A model generated the notes under the pieces. The model worked only from the letters and a program-made list of their open reading frames with translations. It was not told the DNA's origin and ran no database searches. Positions 1 through 7,531 of a stretch of DNA of 45,419 nt are shown here, in pieces (position 1 is the first letter of the stretch; each line of letters opens with the position of its first letter). The position numbers and the translations under genes were made by a program. The stretch is taken from the NCBI RefSeq assembly GCF_000282895.1, contig NZ_ALBQ01000057.1, positions 1 to 45,419 on the forward strand. Direction: 5' to 3'. The stretch is from Sphingomonas sp. ATCC 31555 (lineage in GTDB: Bacteria; Pseudomonadota; Alphaproteobacteria; Sphingomonadales; Sphingomonadaceae).

Positions 1-54
1 GGGGGACTCCGCTTCGATCGCGGGACTCGCTTCCCGGTCATGCCCCACCCCCAA

Positions 55-76
55 CCCCTCCCCTGAAGGGGAGGGG
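55..76. repeat. GC-rich intergenic hairpin
   Basis: A perfect 9-bp inverted repeat, CCCCTCCCC and GGGGAGGGG, encloses the tetraloop TGAA. It lies in the first 121 bases, which hold no gene I can recognise. On either strand it would form a very stable hairpin. It could terminate transcription coming from the minus-strand gene at 122-367, although no T-run follows it on that strand. Sequences of this kind are common between genes in sphingomonad genomes, to my knowledge, so a dispersed repeat is as likely as a terminator. Confidence 0.6.
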
Positions 77-121
77 CTTTGGATTGGCGCTGGCGCGTCG
101 AGCTCTTTATCGGATCAGGGA

Positions 122-367
122 CTATCGCTCGACCGAATGGTAGATGTCGCGAACCTTCGGGTTCTGGTCCAGCAGCCTGGCAAGCCGGACCTTCCGAACG
201 CGATCGATCATCTTCCAGAGAAAAATGATGGCAAGAAGGAGGGACCCCAGGAAATTGCGGCCGCTTCCATTGGAGAAACCCACCCATGCAAAAAAGAGGG
301 ATATCGGGATCACGAGAAAGCCGATCCAGAAATCGAAACCGAGCGATCGTGCCAAGGGAGACTTCAT
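122..367 (-). CDS. small two-helix membrane protein, unknown function
   Basis: An 81-residue protein that I do not recognise. Two hydrophobic stretches (about residues 12-30, rich in F, W, I and L, and about 40-56) predict two membrane helices separated by a short Gly/Ser/Asn loop. The C-terminal third is basic and charged (VRKVRLARLL) and is probably cytoplasmic. I start at the ATG at 367; a TTG seven codons upstream (388) keeps the frame open but is less likely. It stands alone on the minus strand, downstream of the VIT gene end. No catalytic motif is visible. That it is a real gene is supported by the amphipathic layout and the open frame, but not proven. Confidence 0.55.
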   Translation of the reverse strand: MKSPLARSLGFDFWIGFLVIPISLFFAWVGFSNGSGRNFLGSLLLAIIFLWKMIDRVRKVRLARLLDQNPKVRDIYHSVER

Positions 368-443
368 CCGATCCGCATCCGATCTCAAGTGCTAACCGCG
401 ATCATAGTCGTTTCGCTTCGTTCGTAAACGTGAAGGTCGCGAC

Positions 444-473
444 GACGAGTGTGGGGCACTTCAAACACTCGTC
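444..473. terminator. inverted repeat at the 3' end of the VIT gene
   Basis: GACGAGTGT (444-452) and ACACTCGTC (465-473) form a perfect 9-bp stem with a 12-base loop that spans the VIT stop codon. A second, competing pairing exists between GTGGGG (451-456) and CCCCAC (473-478). No T-run follows on the minus strand, so termination is only possible, not shown. Confidence 0.35.
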
Positions 474-1096
474 CCCACAACCCGCCCGATCCCAGCCGTC
501 AGCGCCATTGCCAGCGCGCCCCAGAACACCACCCGCACCACCGGCTTGAGCGGCCTGGCCCCGCCGGTGATCGCGCCCAGCGTGCCGAGCAGGGCGAGGA
601 ACAGGATCGATCCCGCCGCTTCCCCCGCCGCCATCCAGCGCATCGGCAGCAGCGCGGCGAGCAGCAGCGGCAGCGCCGCGCCCGCCGTAAATGTTGCCGC
701 CGAGGTGAGCGCGGCGACCACCGGGCGCGCGGTCGTCATCTCGGTGATGTGGAGCTCGTCGCGGGCGTGGGCGCCCAGCGCGTCGTGCGCCATCATCTGC
801 TCGGCCACCGCCTTGGCCGTCGCGGGATCGACGCCGCGGCCGACATAGATGGCGGCCAGCTCGCGCAGCTCGGCCTCGGGCACGGTGGCGAGTTCCACCC
901 GCTCGCGGGCGAGGTCGGCGCGCTCGGTATCGGCCTGCGCGCTGACCGAGACATATTCGCCCGCCGCCATCGACATCGCGCCTGCCACCAGCCCCGCCAC
1001 GCCCGCGACGAGCATCGCGGGCCGCTCGCCCCCCGAGGCGGCGACGCCCAGGATCAGGCTGGCGGTGGAGACGAGGCCGTCATTCGCCCCCAGCAC
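461..1096 (-). CDS. VIT-family (CCC1-like) metal transporter, start apparently lost
   Basis: Member of the vacuolar iron transporter family: integral membrane proteins that move Fe2+ or Mn2+ across the membrane. The family hallmark LGANDGLVSTASL opens this frame, followed by Gly/Ala-rich helix 2 with SMAAGEYVSVSAQ, a charged cytoplasmic loop (TERADLARERVELA...) and three further helices up to TAGIGRVVGTS. The first usable codon in frame is a GTG at 1096, but the conserved N-terminal residues REKH..ARIDWLRAAV are encoded upstream in the same frame, and no ATG, GTG or TTG occurs before the kinase stop at 1238-1240. An ATG at 1152 lies one base out of frame, just before a run of five C (minus strand). 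One more C there would give a normal start and a protein of about 230 residues, the usual family length. It follows the fructosamine kinase on the same strand. Either the gene is frameshifted or the sequence has a homopolymer error. Confidence 0.85.
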   Translation of the reverse strand: MLGANDGLVSTASLILGVAASGGERPAMLVAGVAGLVAGAMSMAAGEYVSVSAQADTERADLARERVELATVPEAELRELAAIYVGRGVDPATAKAVAEQMMAHDALGAHARDELHITEMTTARPVVAALTSAATFTAGAALPLLLAALLPMRWMAAGEAAGSILFLALLGTLGAITGGARPLKPVVRVVFWGALAMALTAGIGRVVGTSV

Positions 1097-1237
1097 GGCG
1101 GCGCGCAGCCAGTCGATCCGGGCGACGAGATGCTTTTCGCGTACGGGGGCATGGCGGGCTGCCCGGGGTGATGGAGGCGCTTGGGATGGTGTCGCGGAGC
1201 CGGCGGGGCGATCGGGGACTTTCCGAAGGGTCAGCCG

Positions 1238-2041
1238 CTACGTCACCTCGCGCAGCGCCGCTTCGACGGCGGCGGAATAGCTCGTCCCGAACAGGCGCAG
1301 ATGCACGAGCAGCGGCCACAACCGGTAGATGGGCTGCCGCGCCTTCCAGCCGGGCGGGAGCGCCAGCGCGTCGAAGAAGCGTGCCGGCGGGGCGTCGAAC
1401 AGGCTGAGCATCGCCGCATCCACCTCCCGATCGCCGTAACAGCAGGCCGGATCGATCAGCGCGCTGATCCGCCCCTCCGCCACCAGGATGTTGCCGCCCC
1501 ACAGATCACCGTGAAGCAGCGCGGGCGGGGGACGGGCGGGTAGCAGATCCGGCAGGCGATCCGCCAGCGCCTCGACCCGCCGGGCAAGCGGCGGCTGCAG
1601 GTGCGGCAGATGGCAGCGCAGGCGATGCTCCGCCCAGAAGCTGGGCCAGTCCGCCGCAGGTCCATTCGGAATCGCAACGCGGCCAAAGGCATAGTCGACG
1701 GGCCAGCCATAGTCGGGCGCCGTGACGGCATGGAGGCAAGCGAGCGTTTCGGCCAGATCCTCCCACGCCGCGCCAAGCTGGCCGCCCGCCGGGCATTCCT
1801 GCAACAGCAGCAGATCGTCGGCCAGCGCCAGCACCTGCGGGGCGGGGGCGCCGCTTGCCGCGATCGCCGCCAGCATGGCCGCCTCCACGGCCACCAAGGG
1901 GCCCTGCTTGGCAATCGCGCTGCCGCCGTCCCCGAGGCGCAGGCGATGGACGGCGGAGAGATCGCCCCCCGCGAGCGGCGCGCATCCGAGGACCGTGGTG
2001 CCGAGCGCGGTCGCCGCGCGGGAGGCAAGGCTGGCAAGCAT
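1238..2041 (-). CDS. fructosamine kinase family protein
   Basis: A 267-residue member of the fructosamine/ketosamine-3-kinase family, which phosphorylates glycated amines on proteins or small molecules and thereby promotes deglycation. It has the aminoglycoside-phosphotransferase-like fold. Visible motifs are the ATP-binding lysine region (GGSAIAKQGPL), the catalytic loop HGDLWGGNIL, and the metal-binding LIDPACCYGDREVD with the family-typical tail SLFDAPPARFF. The C-terminal WPLLVHLRLFG is also characteristic. The ATG at 2041 gives the usual length. It is divergent from the CobW-type gene, with 119 bases between them. The minus-strand VIT gene follows in the same reading frame right after its stop codon, so the two may be co-transcribed. 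Confidence 0.88.
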   Translation of the reverse strand: MLASLASRAATALGTTVLGCAPLAGGDLSAVHRLRLGDGGSAIAKQGPLVAVEAAMLAAIAASGAPAPQVLALADDLLLLQECPAGGQLGAAWEDLAETLACLHAVTAPDYGWPVDYAFGRVAIPNGPAADWPSFWAEHRLRCHLPHLQPPLARRVEALADRLPDLLPARPPPALLHGDLWGGNILVAEGRISALIDPACCYGDREVDAAMLSLFDAPPARFFDALALPPGWKARQPIYRLWPLLVHLRLFGTSYSAAVEAALREVT

Positions 2042-2141
2042 CGGCTGACTGTGGGCCGGAGGAGGCGATTTGGAAAGGGTGGTTCGGCCGTGCCATGCCC
2101 GCTCCCCCAGGACTGGACGAAGTCTCCGTTACGAGCTAGAC

Positions 2142-2154
2142 GATATAACATATC
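2142..2154. promoter_or_regulatory. candidate Zur-like operator / -10 region
   Basis: GATAT-AAC-ATATC is a 13-base inverted repeat six bases upstream of the ATG of the COG0523 GTPase, in a notably AT-rich patch. On the minus strand it reads ATATGTTATAT, which resembles half of the known Zur consensus (ATGTTATA..TATAACAT). The embedded TATAAC (2144-2149) could be a -10 box, which would make the mRNA nearly leaderless; no Shine-Dalgarno sequence is visible. That Zur controls this gene is inference from the COG0523 family, many members of which are zinc-repressed. Confidence 0.4.
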
Positions 2155-2160
2155 ATTCTC

Positions 2161-3417
2161 ATGAGCGAGTATCCGATGCCGCCCTCTTCCGCTTCCCTTG
2201 CACCCGATCGCCGTTTGCCGGTCACCGTTCTTTCCGGCTTCCTGGGCGCCGGCAAGACGACGCTGCTCAACCACATCCTCGCCAATCGCGAAGGCAAGCG
2301 CGTGGCGGTGATCGTCAACGATATGTCGGAAGTGAACATCGATGCGGATCTGGTGCGCGGGGGCGAAGCGGCGCTGTCGCGCAGCGAGGAAGCGCTGGTG
2401 GAAATGACGAATGGCTGCATCTGCTGCACGTTGCGTGACGATCTGTTGAAGGAGGTGCGCACGCTCGCCGAGGCGGGGCGGTTCGACTATCTGGTGATTG
2501 AAAGTACCGGCATTTCGGAGCCGCTGCCGGTCGCCGCTACCTTCAGCTTCCGCGACGAAGCCGGCCAGAGCCTCGGCGATGTCGCGCGGCTGGATACGAT
2601 GGTGACGGTGGTGGATGCGCTGAACCTGCTCGCCGATTTCGACAGCGAGGATTTCCTCGCCGATCGCGGTGAATCGCTGGGTGAGGAGGATACGCGCAGC
2701 CTGGTGGGGCTGTTGGTCGAGCAGATCGAATTCGCCGATGTGGTGATCGTCAACAAGGCGAGCGATGTGTCCCCGGCGCAGCTCGCGCGGGTGAAGCAGC
2801 TTGTCGCATCGCTCAATGCCGATGCCCGCATCGTTACGGCGGATCGGGCCTGCGTGGGGCTGGATGCTGTGCTGGGCACCGGCCGCTTTGACGAGGAAGC
2901 GGCGGCGCGCAATCCGCTCTGGGCGAAGGAGCTCTACGGCTATGCCAGCCATCGCCCGGAAAGCGAGGAATATGGCATTGAAAGCTTCGTCTATCGGGCG
3001 CGGCGGCCGTTCGATCCGGCGCGCTTCTATCGCTTCCTCACCGAAGGCGGCCTGGCCCAGGTGATCCGTGCCAAGGGGCATTTCTGGCTGGCGACACGGC
3101 CCCATTGGGTGGGCGAACTGGCAGTCGCCGGGCGGCAGACCATGACGGCGCGGCTCGGCCGCTGGTGGGCCTCGGTCCCCAAGCACCATTGGCCTGCCGA
3201 TGGCCGGTTCGAGGAATTCGTGGTGGCGCATTGGGATGGCGATTGGGGCGATCGCCGGCAGGAGCTGGTGTTCATCGGCATCGACATGGACCAGGCGGCG
3301 ATCACCCGTGCGCTCGACGGGTGTCTGATCGCCGCCGATGCCTTCGATCCTGGCGCCTGGACGCAGCTCGCCGATCCGTTTCCCGCCTGGACCGCCGAGC
3401 AGGCGGTGCTCGCATGA
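2161..3417 (+). CDS. COG0523 / CobW-type GTPase, candidate zinc chaperone
   Basis: A 418-residue G3E GTPase of the CobW/COG0523 family, which uses GTP hydrolysis to deliver a metal (zinc, cobalt or nickel) to client proteins. Walker A is GFLGAGKTT (residues 26-34). The metal-binding CICC motif is at 86-89 within [13 protein letters not shown]. The Walker B-like ESTGISEP and the guanine-specificity NKASD follow. The C-terminal CobW_C domain contains several His and Trp residues ([21 protein letters not shown]). The length and C-terminus match the ZigA/YeiR-like zinc branch rather than cobalamin CobW, and no cobalt-chelatase genes are nearby. An alternative ATG lies five codons downstream (2176). 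The stop codon overlaps the start of the DUF1826 gene (ATGA), so the two proteins are probably made together. Zinc-dependent repression through the palindrome at 2142-2154 is plausible. Confidence 0.9.
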   Translation: MSEYPMPPSSASLAPDRRLPVTVLSGFLGAGKTTLLNHILANREGKRVAVIVNDMSEVNIDADLVRGGEAALSRSEEALVEMTNGCICCTLRDDLLKEVRTLAEAGRFDYLVIESTGISEPLPVAATFSFRDEAGQSLGDVARLDTMVTVVDALNLLADFDSEDFLADRGESLGEEDTRSLVGLLVEQIEFADVVIVNKASDVSPAQLARVKQLVASLNADARIVTADRACVGLDAVLGTGRFDEEAAARNPLWAKELYGYASHRPESEEYGIESFVYRARRPFDPARFYRFLTEGGLAQVIRAKGHFWLATRPHWVGELAVAGRQTMTARLGRWWASVPKHHWPADGRFEEFVVAHWDGDWGDRRQELVFIGIDMDQAAITRALDGCLIAADAFDPGAWTQLADPFPAWTAEQAVLA

Positions 3418-4010
3418 GCGCGGTGGCAGCACTCGACGCCGCGGTGGCGCGTGGCGCAGACGCGGCGGTGTTGCGGCGCATCCTGGCGGCGGAGGTGGCG
3501 CTGGCGCTATGGTCGCCCGCGCCCGATCCGCAGTTGGCCCGCGCCTTGGCCGGGCTGCCGCTGGCGGCGATCGACGATGTCGATCTGGTGCTGGGCGTGG
3601 ATGTCGGTGCGGCAAGCTTCGCCGGCACGCTCCGGGTCGCCGGCTATCCGGCAAGCGCCGCGATGGCGCTGAGCGAGGATTGCCTCGCGCTCGCTGCGTG
3701 CTTCGCCGAGATCACCGGACGCCGGCGTCTGGCGTTGCGGCTGCAGGTGGTGGAAACCGATGCCTGCCGCAAGTTCCACGCCGATTACGTCGCGTGGCGG
3801 CTGCTCAAAACCTATGTCGGGCCGGCGACGCAGTGGATACGCGCCGATGCCCCCGACACGATCAATGCGATGGCGACCGGCGACGTCGGCATCTTCAAGG
3901 GGCGGCTGCTCCATCCAATGCCGCGCGTGCTGCATCGCTCGCCACCGATCGTGGCGACGGGAGAGTGCCGGCTGATGCTGGTCCTCGATACGGAGGACCT
4001 GACCGGCTGA
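3414..4010 (+). CDS. DUF1826 family protein, likely partner of the COG0523 GTPase
   Basis: A 198-residue protein of the DUF1826 family, which has no established function. The start ATG overlaps the GTPase stop codon by four bases. Conserved features of the family are seen: CRKFHAD (C118, H122, D124), then R129, TY.GPAT (133-139), FKG (161-163), HRSPP (H174-P178), and RLMLVLD (186-192). The spacing of HxD, a distant H, and an R within a predicted beta strand recalls the Fe(II) site of 2-oxoglutarate-type oxygenases or cupins; this is my inference, not an assignment. DUF1826 genes recur next to COG0523 GTPases, which suggests a metallochaperone-client or metal-sensing pair. No signal peptide is visible, so it should be cytoplasmic. 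The gene ends ten bases before the convergent cysH stop. Confidence 0.8.
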   Translation: MSAVAALDAAVARGADAAVLRRILAAEVALALWSPAPDPQLARALAGLPLAAIDDVDLVLGVDVGAASFAGTLRVAGYPASAAMALSEDCLALAACFAEITGRRRLALRLQVVETDACRKFHADYVAWRLLKTYVGPATQWIRADAPDTINAMATGDVGIFKGRLLHPMPRVLHRSPPIVATGECRLMLVLDTEDLTG

Positions 4011-4031
4011 TCCGCGGGATCAGAAAGCCGG
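4003..4031. terminator. bidirectional hairpin between DUF1826 and cysH
   Basis: CCGGCT (4003-4008) pairs with AGCCGG (4026-4031), and nested inside is TGATCC (4008-4013) with GGATCA (4017-4022). The hairpin covers the stop codons of both convergent genes. It lacks a long T-run on either strand, so it may be a weak or factor-assisted terminator, or only reflect overlapping stop signals. Confidence 0.45.
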
Positions 4032-4784
4032 CTGGTTGGGATCCTCGCCGTCAACCGGGGTGTGGATCCCGCATTCGGTCTTGTCCCAGCCGCGCCAGCG
4101 CCCGGCGCGGGGATCTTCGCCGGGCTTGACCATGCTGGTGCAGGGCGCGCAGCCGATCGAGGGATAGCCTTGTGCTACCAACGGATGCACCGGCAGGTCG
4201 TGCGCGACGAAATAGGCGTCGAGATCGGCCTTGGTCCAATCCGCCAGCGGGTTGATCTTCAGCCGATCGCCGTCCAGCTCGAAGCGGGGCAGGGCGGCGC
4301 GGGTACTCGCCTGGAACGCCTTGCGGCCGGTGATGGTCGCGTCGAAACCGGCGAGGCCCGCCGCCAGCGGCTGCACCTTGCGGATCTCGCAACAGCCATC
4401 GGGATCGTAGGACCAGCGCAGTTCGGTGGCATCGCGCTTGGCCAGAATCTCCGGATCGGGCCGCAGGTTGCGCAGATCCTGCAACCCTAGCCGCTCGGCA
4501 AGCAGATCGCGATAGGCCAGCGTCTCCGGGAAATGCTTGCCCGTGTCGAGGAAGAGCACCGGCACGGTGGGGTCGATGCTGGCGACCAGGTGCAGCAGCG
4601 CCGCCGATTCCGCGCCGAACGAGGAGACGATCGCCACATCGCCGGCCATCTGCTCCGCCAGCACGGTGCGCAGCATCTCCTGCGTGCTCGCGCCGCGGAA
4701 CAGGTTGTTCAGCCGGATGGCATCCGCTTCGGTGAAGCGCGGGGCGACATCAATCCGGTCGATCTGGCGCGCGACTTCAGCCAT
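4020..4784 (-). CDS. cysH: adenylyl-sulfate (APS) reductase, CysH family
   Basis: A 254-residue enzyme that reduces activated sulfate to sulfite with thioredoxin as donor. The nucleotide-binding SSFGAES is at 54-60 and the catalytic ECGIH (C238) is near the C-terminus. A CC pair (C131-C132) and CAPC (C212 and C215) are the ligands of the 4Fe-4S cluster that marks enzymes acting on adenylyl sulfate (APS) rather than PAPS. Thus EC 1.8.4.10 is the better call. The start ATG (4784) lies inside the end of the DUF934 gene (8-base overlap), which argues for translational coupling. It is the last gene of the sulfur operon. Regulation of the whole operon by sulfur supply is likely, but no operator was recognised. 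Confidence 0.93.
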   Translation of the reverse strand: MAEVARQIDRIDVAPRFTEADAIRLNNLFRGASTQEMLRTVLAEQMAGDVAIVSSFGAESAALLHLVASIDPTVPVLFLDTGKHFPETLAYRDLLAERLGLQDLRNLRPDPEILAKRDATELRWSYDPDGCCEIRKVQPLAAGLAGFDATITGRKAFQASTRAALPRFELDGDRLKINPLADWTKADLDAYFVAHDLPVHPLVAQGYPSIGCAPCTSMVKPGEDPRAGRWRGWDKTECGIHTPVDGEDPNQPAF

Positions 4785-5202
4785 GCCGCAGCTTCCACAC
4801 CGGCGCCACCGGGTCCGCTGCGGCCTGGTAGCGGAAGTCGTAGCGCTCCAGCGCGGCGGCAAGCGTGCCCTCGTCAACCGGGGCGTTTGGCGCGAAGCTG
4901 TCAAAGCCGCAGCGCCGCATCAGCGGGATCTGATCGACGAGCACGTCGCCCTGGGCGCGCAACTCGCCGATATAGCCCGCCTCGCGCAGGATGCGGGCGG
5001 TGGAATAGCCGCGGCCGTCGCGGAAGCTGGGGAAACTCACTTCGATCAGCGCGATCCGATCGAGATGCGCCAGCAGCGCGCGCGCATCCTCACCGGATTC
5101 GATCCGCACCGCTGTGGCGTTCGACTGGCCGAGGAAGCTGTCGAGCGTGACGGCGGGCTCGTCATGCGCCTCGTCGTCGCGGTAGCGCAGAAACTCAACC
5201 AT
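4777..5202 (-). CDS. DUF934 family protein of the sulfite-reduction operon
   Basis: A 141-residue DUF934 protein. The conserved core is visible: VEVSFPSF-like IEVSFPSFRDGRGYS, ARILREAGY.GELRA.GDVL.DQ and MRRCGFDSF. DUF934 genes are found almost always between sulfite reductase and cysH in proteobacteria. The biochemical role is not established; a partner or electron-transfer adaptor of CysI has been assumed from position. It overlaps the end of cysI by 8 bases and the start of cysH by 8 bases. It is soluble, with no signal peptide. A real member of the family, with ordinary length. Confidence 0.9.
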   Translation of the reverse strand: MVEFLRYRDDEAHDEPAVTLDSFLGQSNATAVRIESGEDARALLAHLDRIALIEVSFPSFRDGRGYSTARILREAGYIGELRAQGDVLVDQIPLMRRCGFDSFAPNAPVDEGTLAAALERYDFRYQAAADPVAPVWKLRHG

Positions 5203-6829
5203 AAATGGCCTCCTTGAACGGTGCCATGCCGATCCGGCGATAGGTGTCTACGAAGCGCTCGCCGGGCGTGCGTTCGCGGACATAGACGTTGGTGGCGCGC
5301 TCGATCGCGTCGACCACGCCATCCTCGCTGAAGCCGGGGCCGGTAATGTCGGCCAGGCTCACATCCTCCGCGCCCGATCCGCCGAGCAACAGCTGGTAAT
5401 TCTCGGTGCCTTTCCGGTCGACGCCCAGAATGCCGATATGGCCGGCATGGTGATGGCCGCAGGCATTGATGCAGCCCGAGATCTTGAGCTTGAGTTCGCC
5501 CAGGTCGCGCTGGCGCACGGGATCGGCAAAGCGCTGACTGATCTTCTGCGCGAGCGGGATCGATCGGGCGTTGGCCAAGCTGCAATAATCGAGCCCGGGG
5601 CAGGCGATGATATCGCTGATCAGGTCGAGATTGGCTTCGGCCAGCCCTGCATCGCGTAGCGCGGTCCAGATGGCGTACAGGTCAGCCTTTCGGACATGCG
5701 GCAGGACGATGTTCTGCGCATGGGTAACGCGCAGCTCATCGAAGCTGTAGCGCTCGGCGAGATCGGCCATCAGGTCGATCTGGTCGGCAGAAGCGTCGCC
5801 GGGAATGCCGCCGGTGGGCTTGAGGCTGATCGTGACGACGGCATAGCCCGGCACCTTGTGGGCATGAACGTTCTGATCGAGCCATACGGCGAAATCGGGG
5901 TCGCTGCGATCGACGGCGTCGGCAAGACCGGCTTCGAACGGCGGCGGCGCAAAATGCGCGGCGATGCGGTCGAACTCGGCCTGCGGCGGATCGATGCCCA
6001 GCGCCTTCACTGCCTGGAACTCCTCCTCAACTTGCCGAGAATATTCTTCTGCACCAATGGCATGGACGAGTATCTTGATTCTGGCTTTGTAGATGTTGTC
6101 GCGCCGGCCGTAGCGATTGTAGACGCGCAGGCACGCCTCCAGATAGCTGACGAAATCGGCGAACGGCACGAAATCCTTGATCAGCGGTGCGATCATCGGG
6201 GTGCGGCCCATCCCCCCGCCGGCATAGATTCGCGCGCCCAGCTCGCCTGCGTCGTTCCGCACGATCTGGATACCGATGTCGTGCAGCCGCATCGCCGCGC
6301 GATCCGTGTCGCTCGCGATCACCGCTATCTTAAATTTTCGCGGCAAATAGCTGAATTCAGGGTGAAACGTACTCCACTGGCGAAGCAGCTCGGCCCAGGG
6401 GCGCGGATCGGTGATCTCGTCGGCCGCAGCGCCGGCAAACTGGTCCGAGCTGATGTTGCGGATGCAGTTGCCGCTGGTCTGAATGGCATGCATCTCCACC
6501 GTCGCCAGCTCGGCGAGAATGTCGGGTGCGTCCTCCAGCTTGATCCAGTTGTACTGGAGGTTCTGACGGGTTGTGAAATGGCCATAGCCGCGATCATATT
6601 TGCGGGCGATATGCGCCAGCATGTGCATCTGCCGGCTGTCGAGCGTGCCATAGGGCACCGCGACGCGCAGCATATAGGCATGCAGCTGCAGATAAAGTCC
6701 GTTCATTAACCGCAGCGGCTTGAACTGATCCTCGGTCAGATGCCCCGCCAGACGGCGCTGCACTTGGTCGCGGAACTCCTCGACTCGGGCGGCGACGATC
6801 GAAGCGTCGTATTCGTCATATTTGTACAT
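5195..6829 (-). CDS. cysI: nitrite/sulfite reductase hemoprotein (sulfite reductase)
   Basis: A 544-residue siroheme and 4Fe-4S reductase of the NirA/CysI type, which takes sulfite to sulfide with six electrons. The cluster cysteines are C410 and C416 (ACPGLDYC) and C453 and C457 (SGCINACGHH). The early substrate-side motif HFTTRQNLQYNW and the QTSGNCIRN motif (118-126) are present. Its place among cobA, DUF934 and cysH favours sulfite over nitrite as the substrate. I start at the ATG at 6829 (MYKYDEYD), which has a GGGAAA sequence upstream; a longer open frame reaching 6994 would cover the preceding gene and lacks family residues. The electron donor (ferredoxin or a separate flavoprotein) is not encoded here. 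Confidence 0.93.
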   Translation of the reverse strand: MYKYDEYDASIVAARVEEFRDQVQRRLAGHLTEDQFKPLRLMNGLYLQLHAYMLRVAVPYGTLDSRQMHMLAHIARKYDRGYGHFTTRQNLQYNWIKLEDAPDILAELATVEMHAIQTSGNCIRNISSDQFAGAAADEITDPRPWAELLRQWSTFHPEFSYLPRKFKIAVIASDTDRAAMRLHDIGIQIVRNDAGELGARIYAGGGMGRTPMIAPLIKDFVPFADFVSYLEACLRVYNRYGRRDNIYKARIKILVHAIGAEEYSRQVEEEFQAVKALGIDPPQAEFDRIAAHFAPPPFEAGLADAVDRSDPDFAVWLDQNVHAHKVPGYAVVTISLKPTGGIPGDASADQIDLMADLAERYSFDELRVTHAQNIVLPHVRKADLYAIWTALRDAGLAEANLDLISDIIACPGLDYCSLANARSIPLAQKISQRFADPVRQRDLGELKLKISGCINACGHHHAGHIGILGVDRKGTENYQLLLGGSGAEDVSLADITGPGFSEDGVVDAIERATNVYVRERTPGERFVDTYRRIGMAPFKEAIYG

Positions 6830-6845
6830 CGTCGTTTCCCGAAAT

Positions 6846-7238
6846 TCAGCGATGGGCGCCGAGGCGAAGCCGTCGGCTGCCGACAATCGTCCCAAGGTCG
6901 CGCAAGCCGCGCCCATCGACCAGCACCGTGCGATGCCGTGCGCGAATTGCTTCGAACGCGGCGGCGGTTCCGGGCGCGTCATAGCCTCGCGCATCGGGGT
7001 AGCCGACCGTGACCATTACGTCCCAGTCCGTCCCGCCGCCTTCATATACCGCATAGCTGGTGAATAGGCCCTGGCGGACGGCTTCCTCATCCATCACGAA
7101 CCAGTTCTGCTCGATGAAGCGGATCAGCGCCGCACGTCGGCCGGGCGCAGCTTTCAAATAGGTCTGTTCGATCGCAACGGTCGGCGCGACGGCTTGGGCC
7201 GTGACGCTTACCGCAGCGACTGTCAGCCCGGTGATCAT
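6846..7238 (-). CDS. small exported protein of unknown function within the sulfur operon
   Basis: A 130-residue protein that I do not recognise. The N-terminus (MITGLTVAAVSVTAQAVAP) looks like a short signal peptide with a possible cleavage after AQA. The mature part has an alternating pattern with EQTYLKAAPGRRAALIRFIEQNWF, YAVYEGGGTDWDVMVTVGYPDARGY and FEAIRARHRTV. This resembles the dimeric alpha/beta-barrel layout (strand, helix, strand, strand, helix), but that is only inference. Its ATG overlaps the stop of the DUF2849 gene by four bases and it ends 16 bases before cysI, so it is embedded in the operon. The usual order in related bacteria has cysI directly after DUF2849. Confidence 0.72.
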   Translation of the reverse strand: MITGLTVAAVSVTAQAVAPTVAIEQTYLKAAPGRRAALIRFIEQNWFVMDEEAVRQGLFTSYAVYEGGGTDWDVMVTVGYPDARGYDAPGTAAAFEAIRARHRTVLVDGRGLRDLGTIVGSRRLRLGAHR

Positions 7239-7531
7239 ATCACCCAACTTCCCGCTGCCGGGTCGGCGGGCTTGAGCGTCAGGTCCGCGCGGACGGTTGG
7301 GCCGAGCGCGCGGATGCGGTCCTTGATGTGCGCGGGCCGCGGGCCTTCCGACGTCGCTTCGGCCTCGATCACATAGGGTACGTTCACGCGGCGTGCGGCC
7401 TCTTCCGTCGCTGCAAGCACATCGCCCTTGTCGCCAACATCCACCGCATCGGCGATGTGGCGCGACCAGCCTTCGCCGGCCCACCAGATGACATCGCCGG
7501 TGAAAAGATCGTTTCCTGTCAGGAGTTTCAT
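7235..7531 (-). CDS. DUF2849 family protein
   Basis: A 98-residue DUF2849 protein. Family features are LLTGNDLFTGDVIWW at the start (residues 3-17), then an Ala/Glu-rich helix (VLAATEEAARR) and the PYVIEAE strand, followed by a PRPAHIKDRIRALGPTVR segment. Its function is unknown; it is a conserved operon partner of sulfite reductase in alphaproteobacteria, placed between cobA and cysI. Both ends overlap neighbours in ATGA form (7528-7531 with cobA and 7235-7238 with the exported protein). This strongly suggests translational coupling. It has no signal peptide or membrane helix. Confidence 0.88.
   Translation of the reverse strand: MKLLTGNDLFTGDVIWWAGEGWSRHIADAVDVGDKGDVLAATEEAARRVNVPYVIEAEATSEGPRPAHIKDRIRALGPTVRADLTLKPADPAAGSWVI

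Noticed and set aside
6830..6994. N-terminal extension of CysI.
   Set aside because: It covers the end of the preceding gene, is Arg/Pro-rich, and is not family-like; the ATG at 6829 has a plausible ribosome-binding site.
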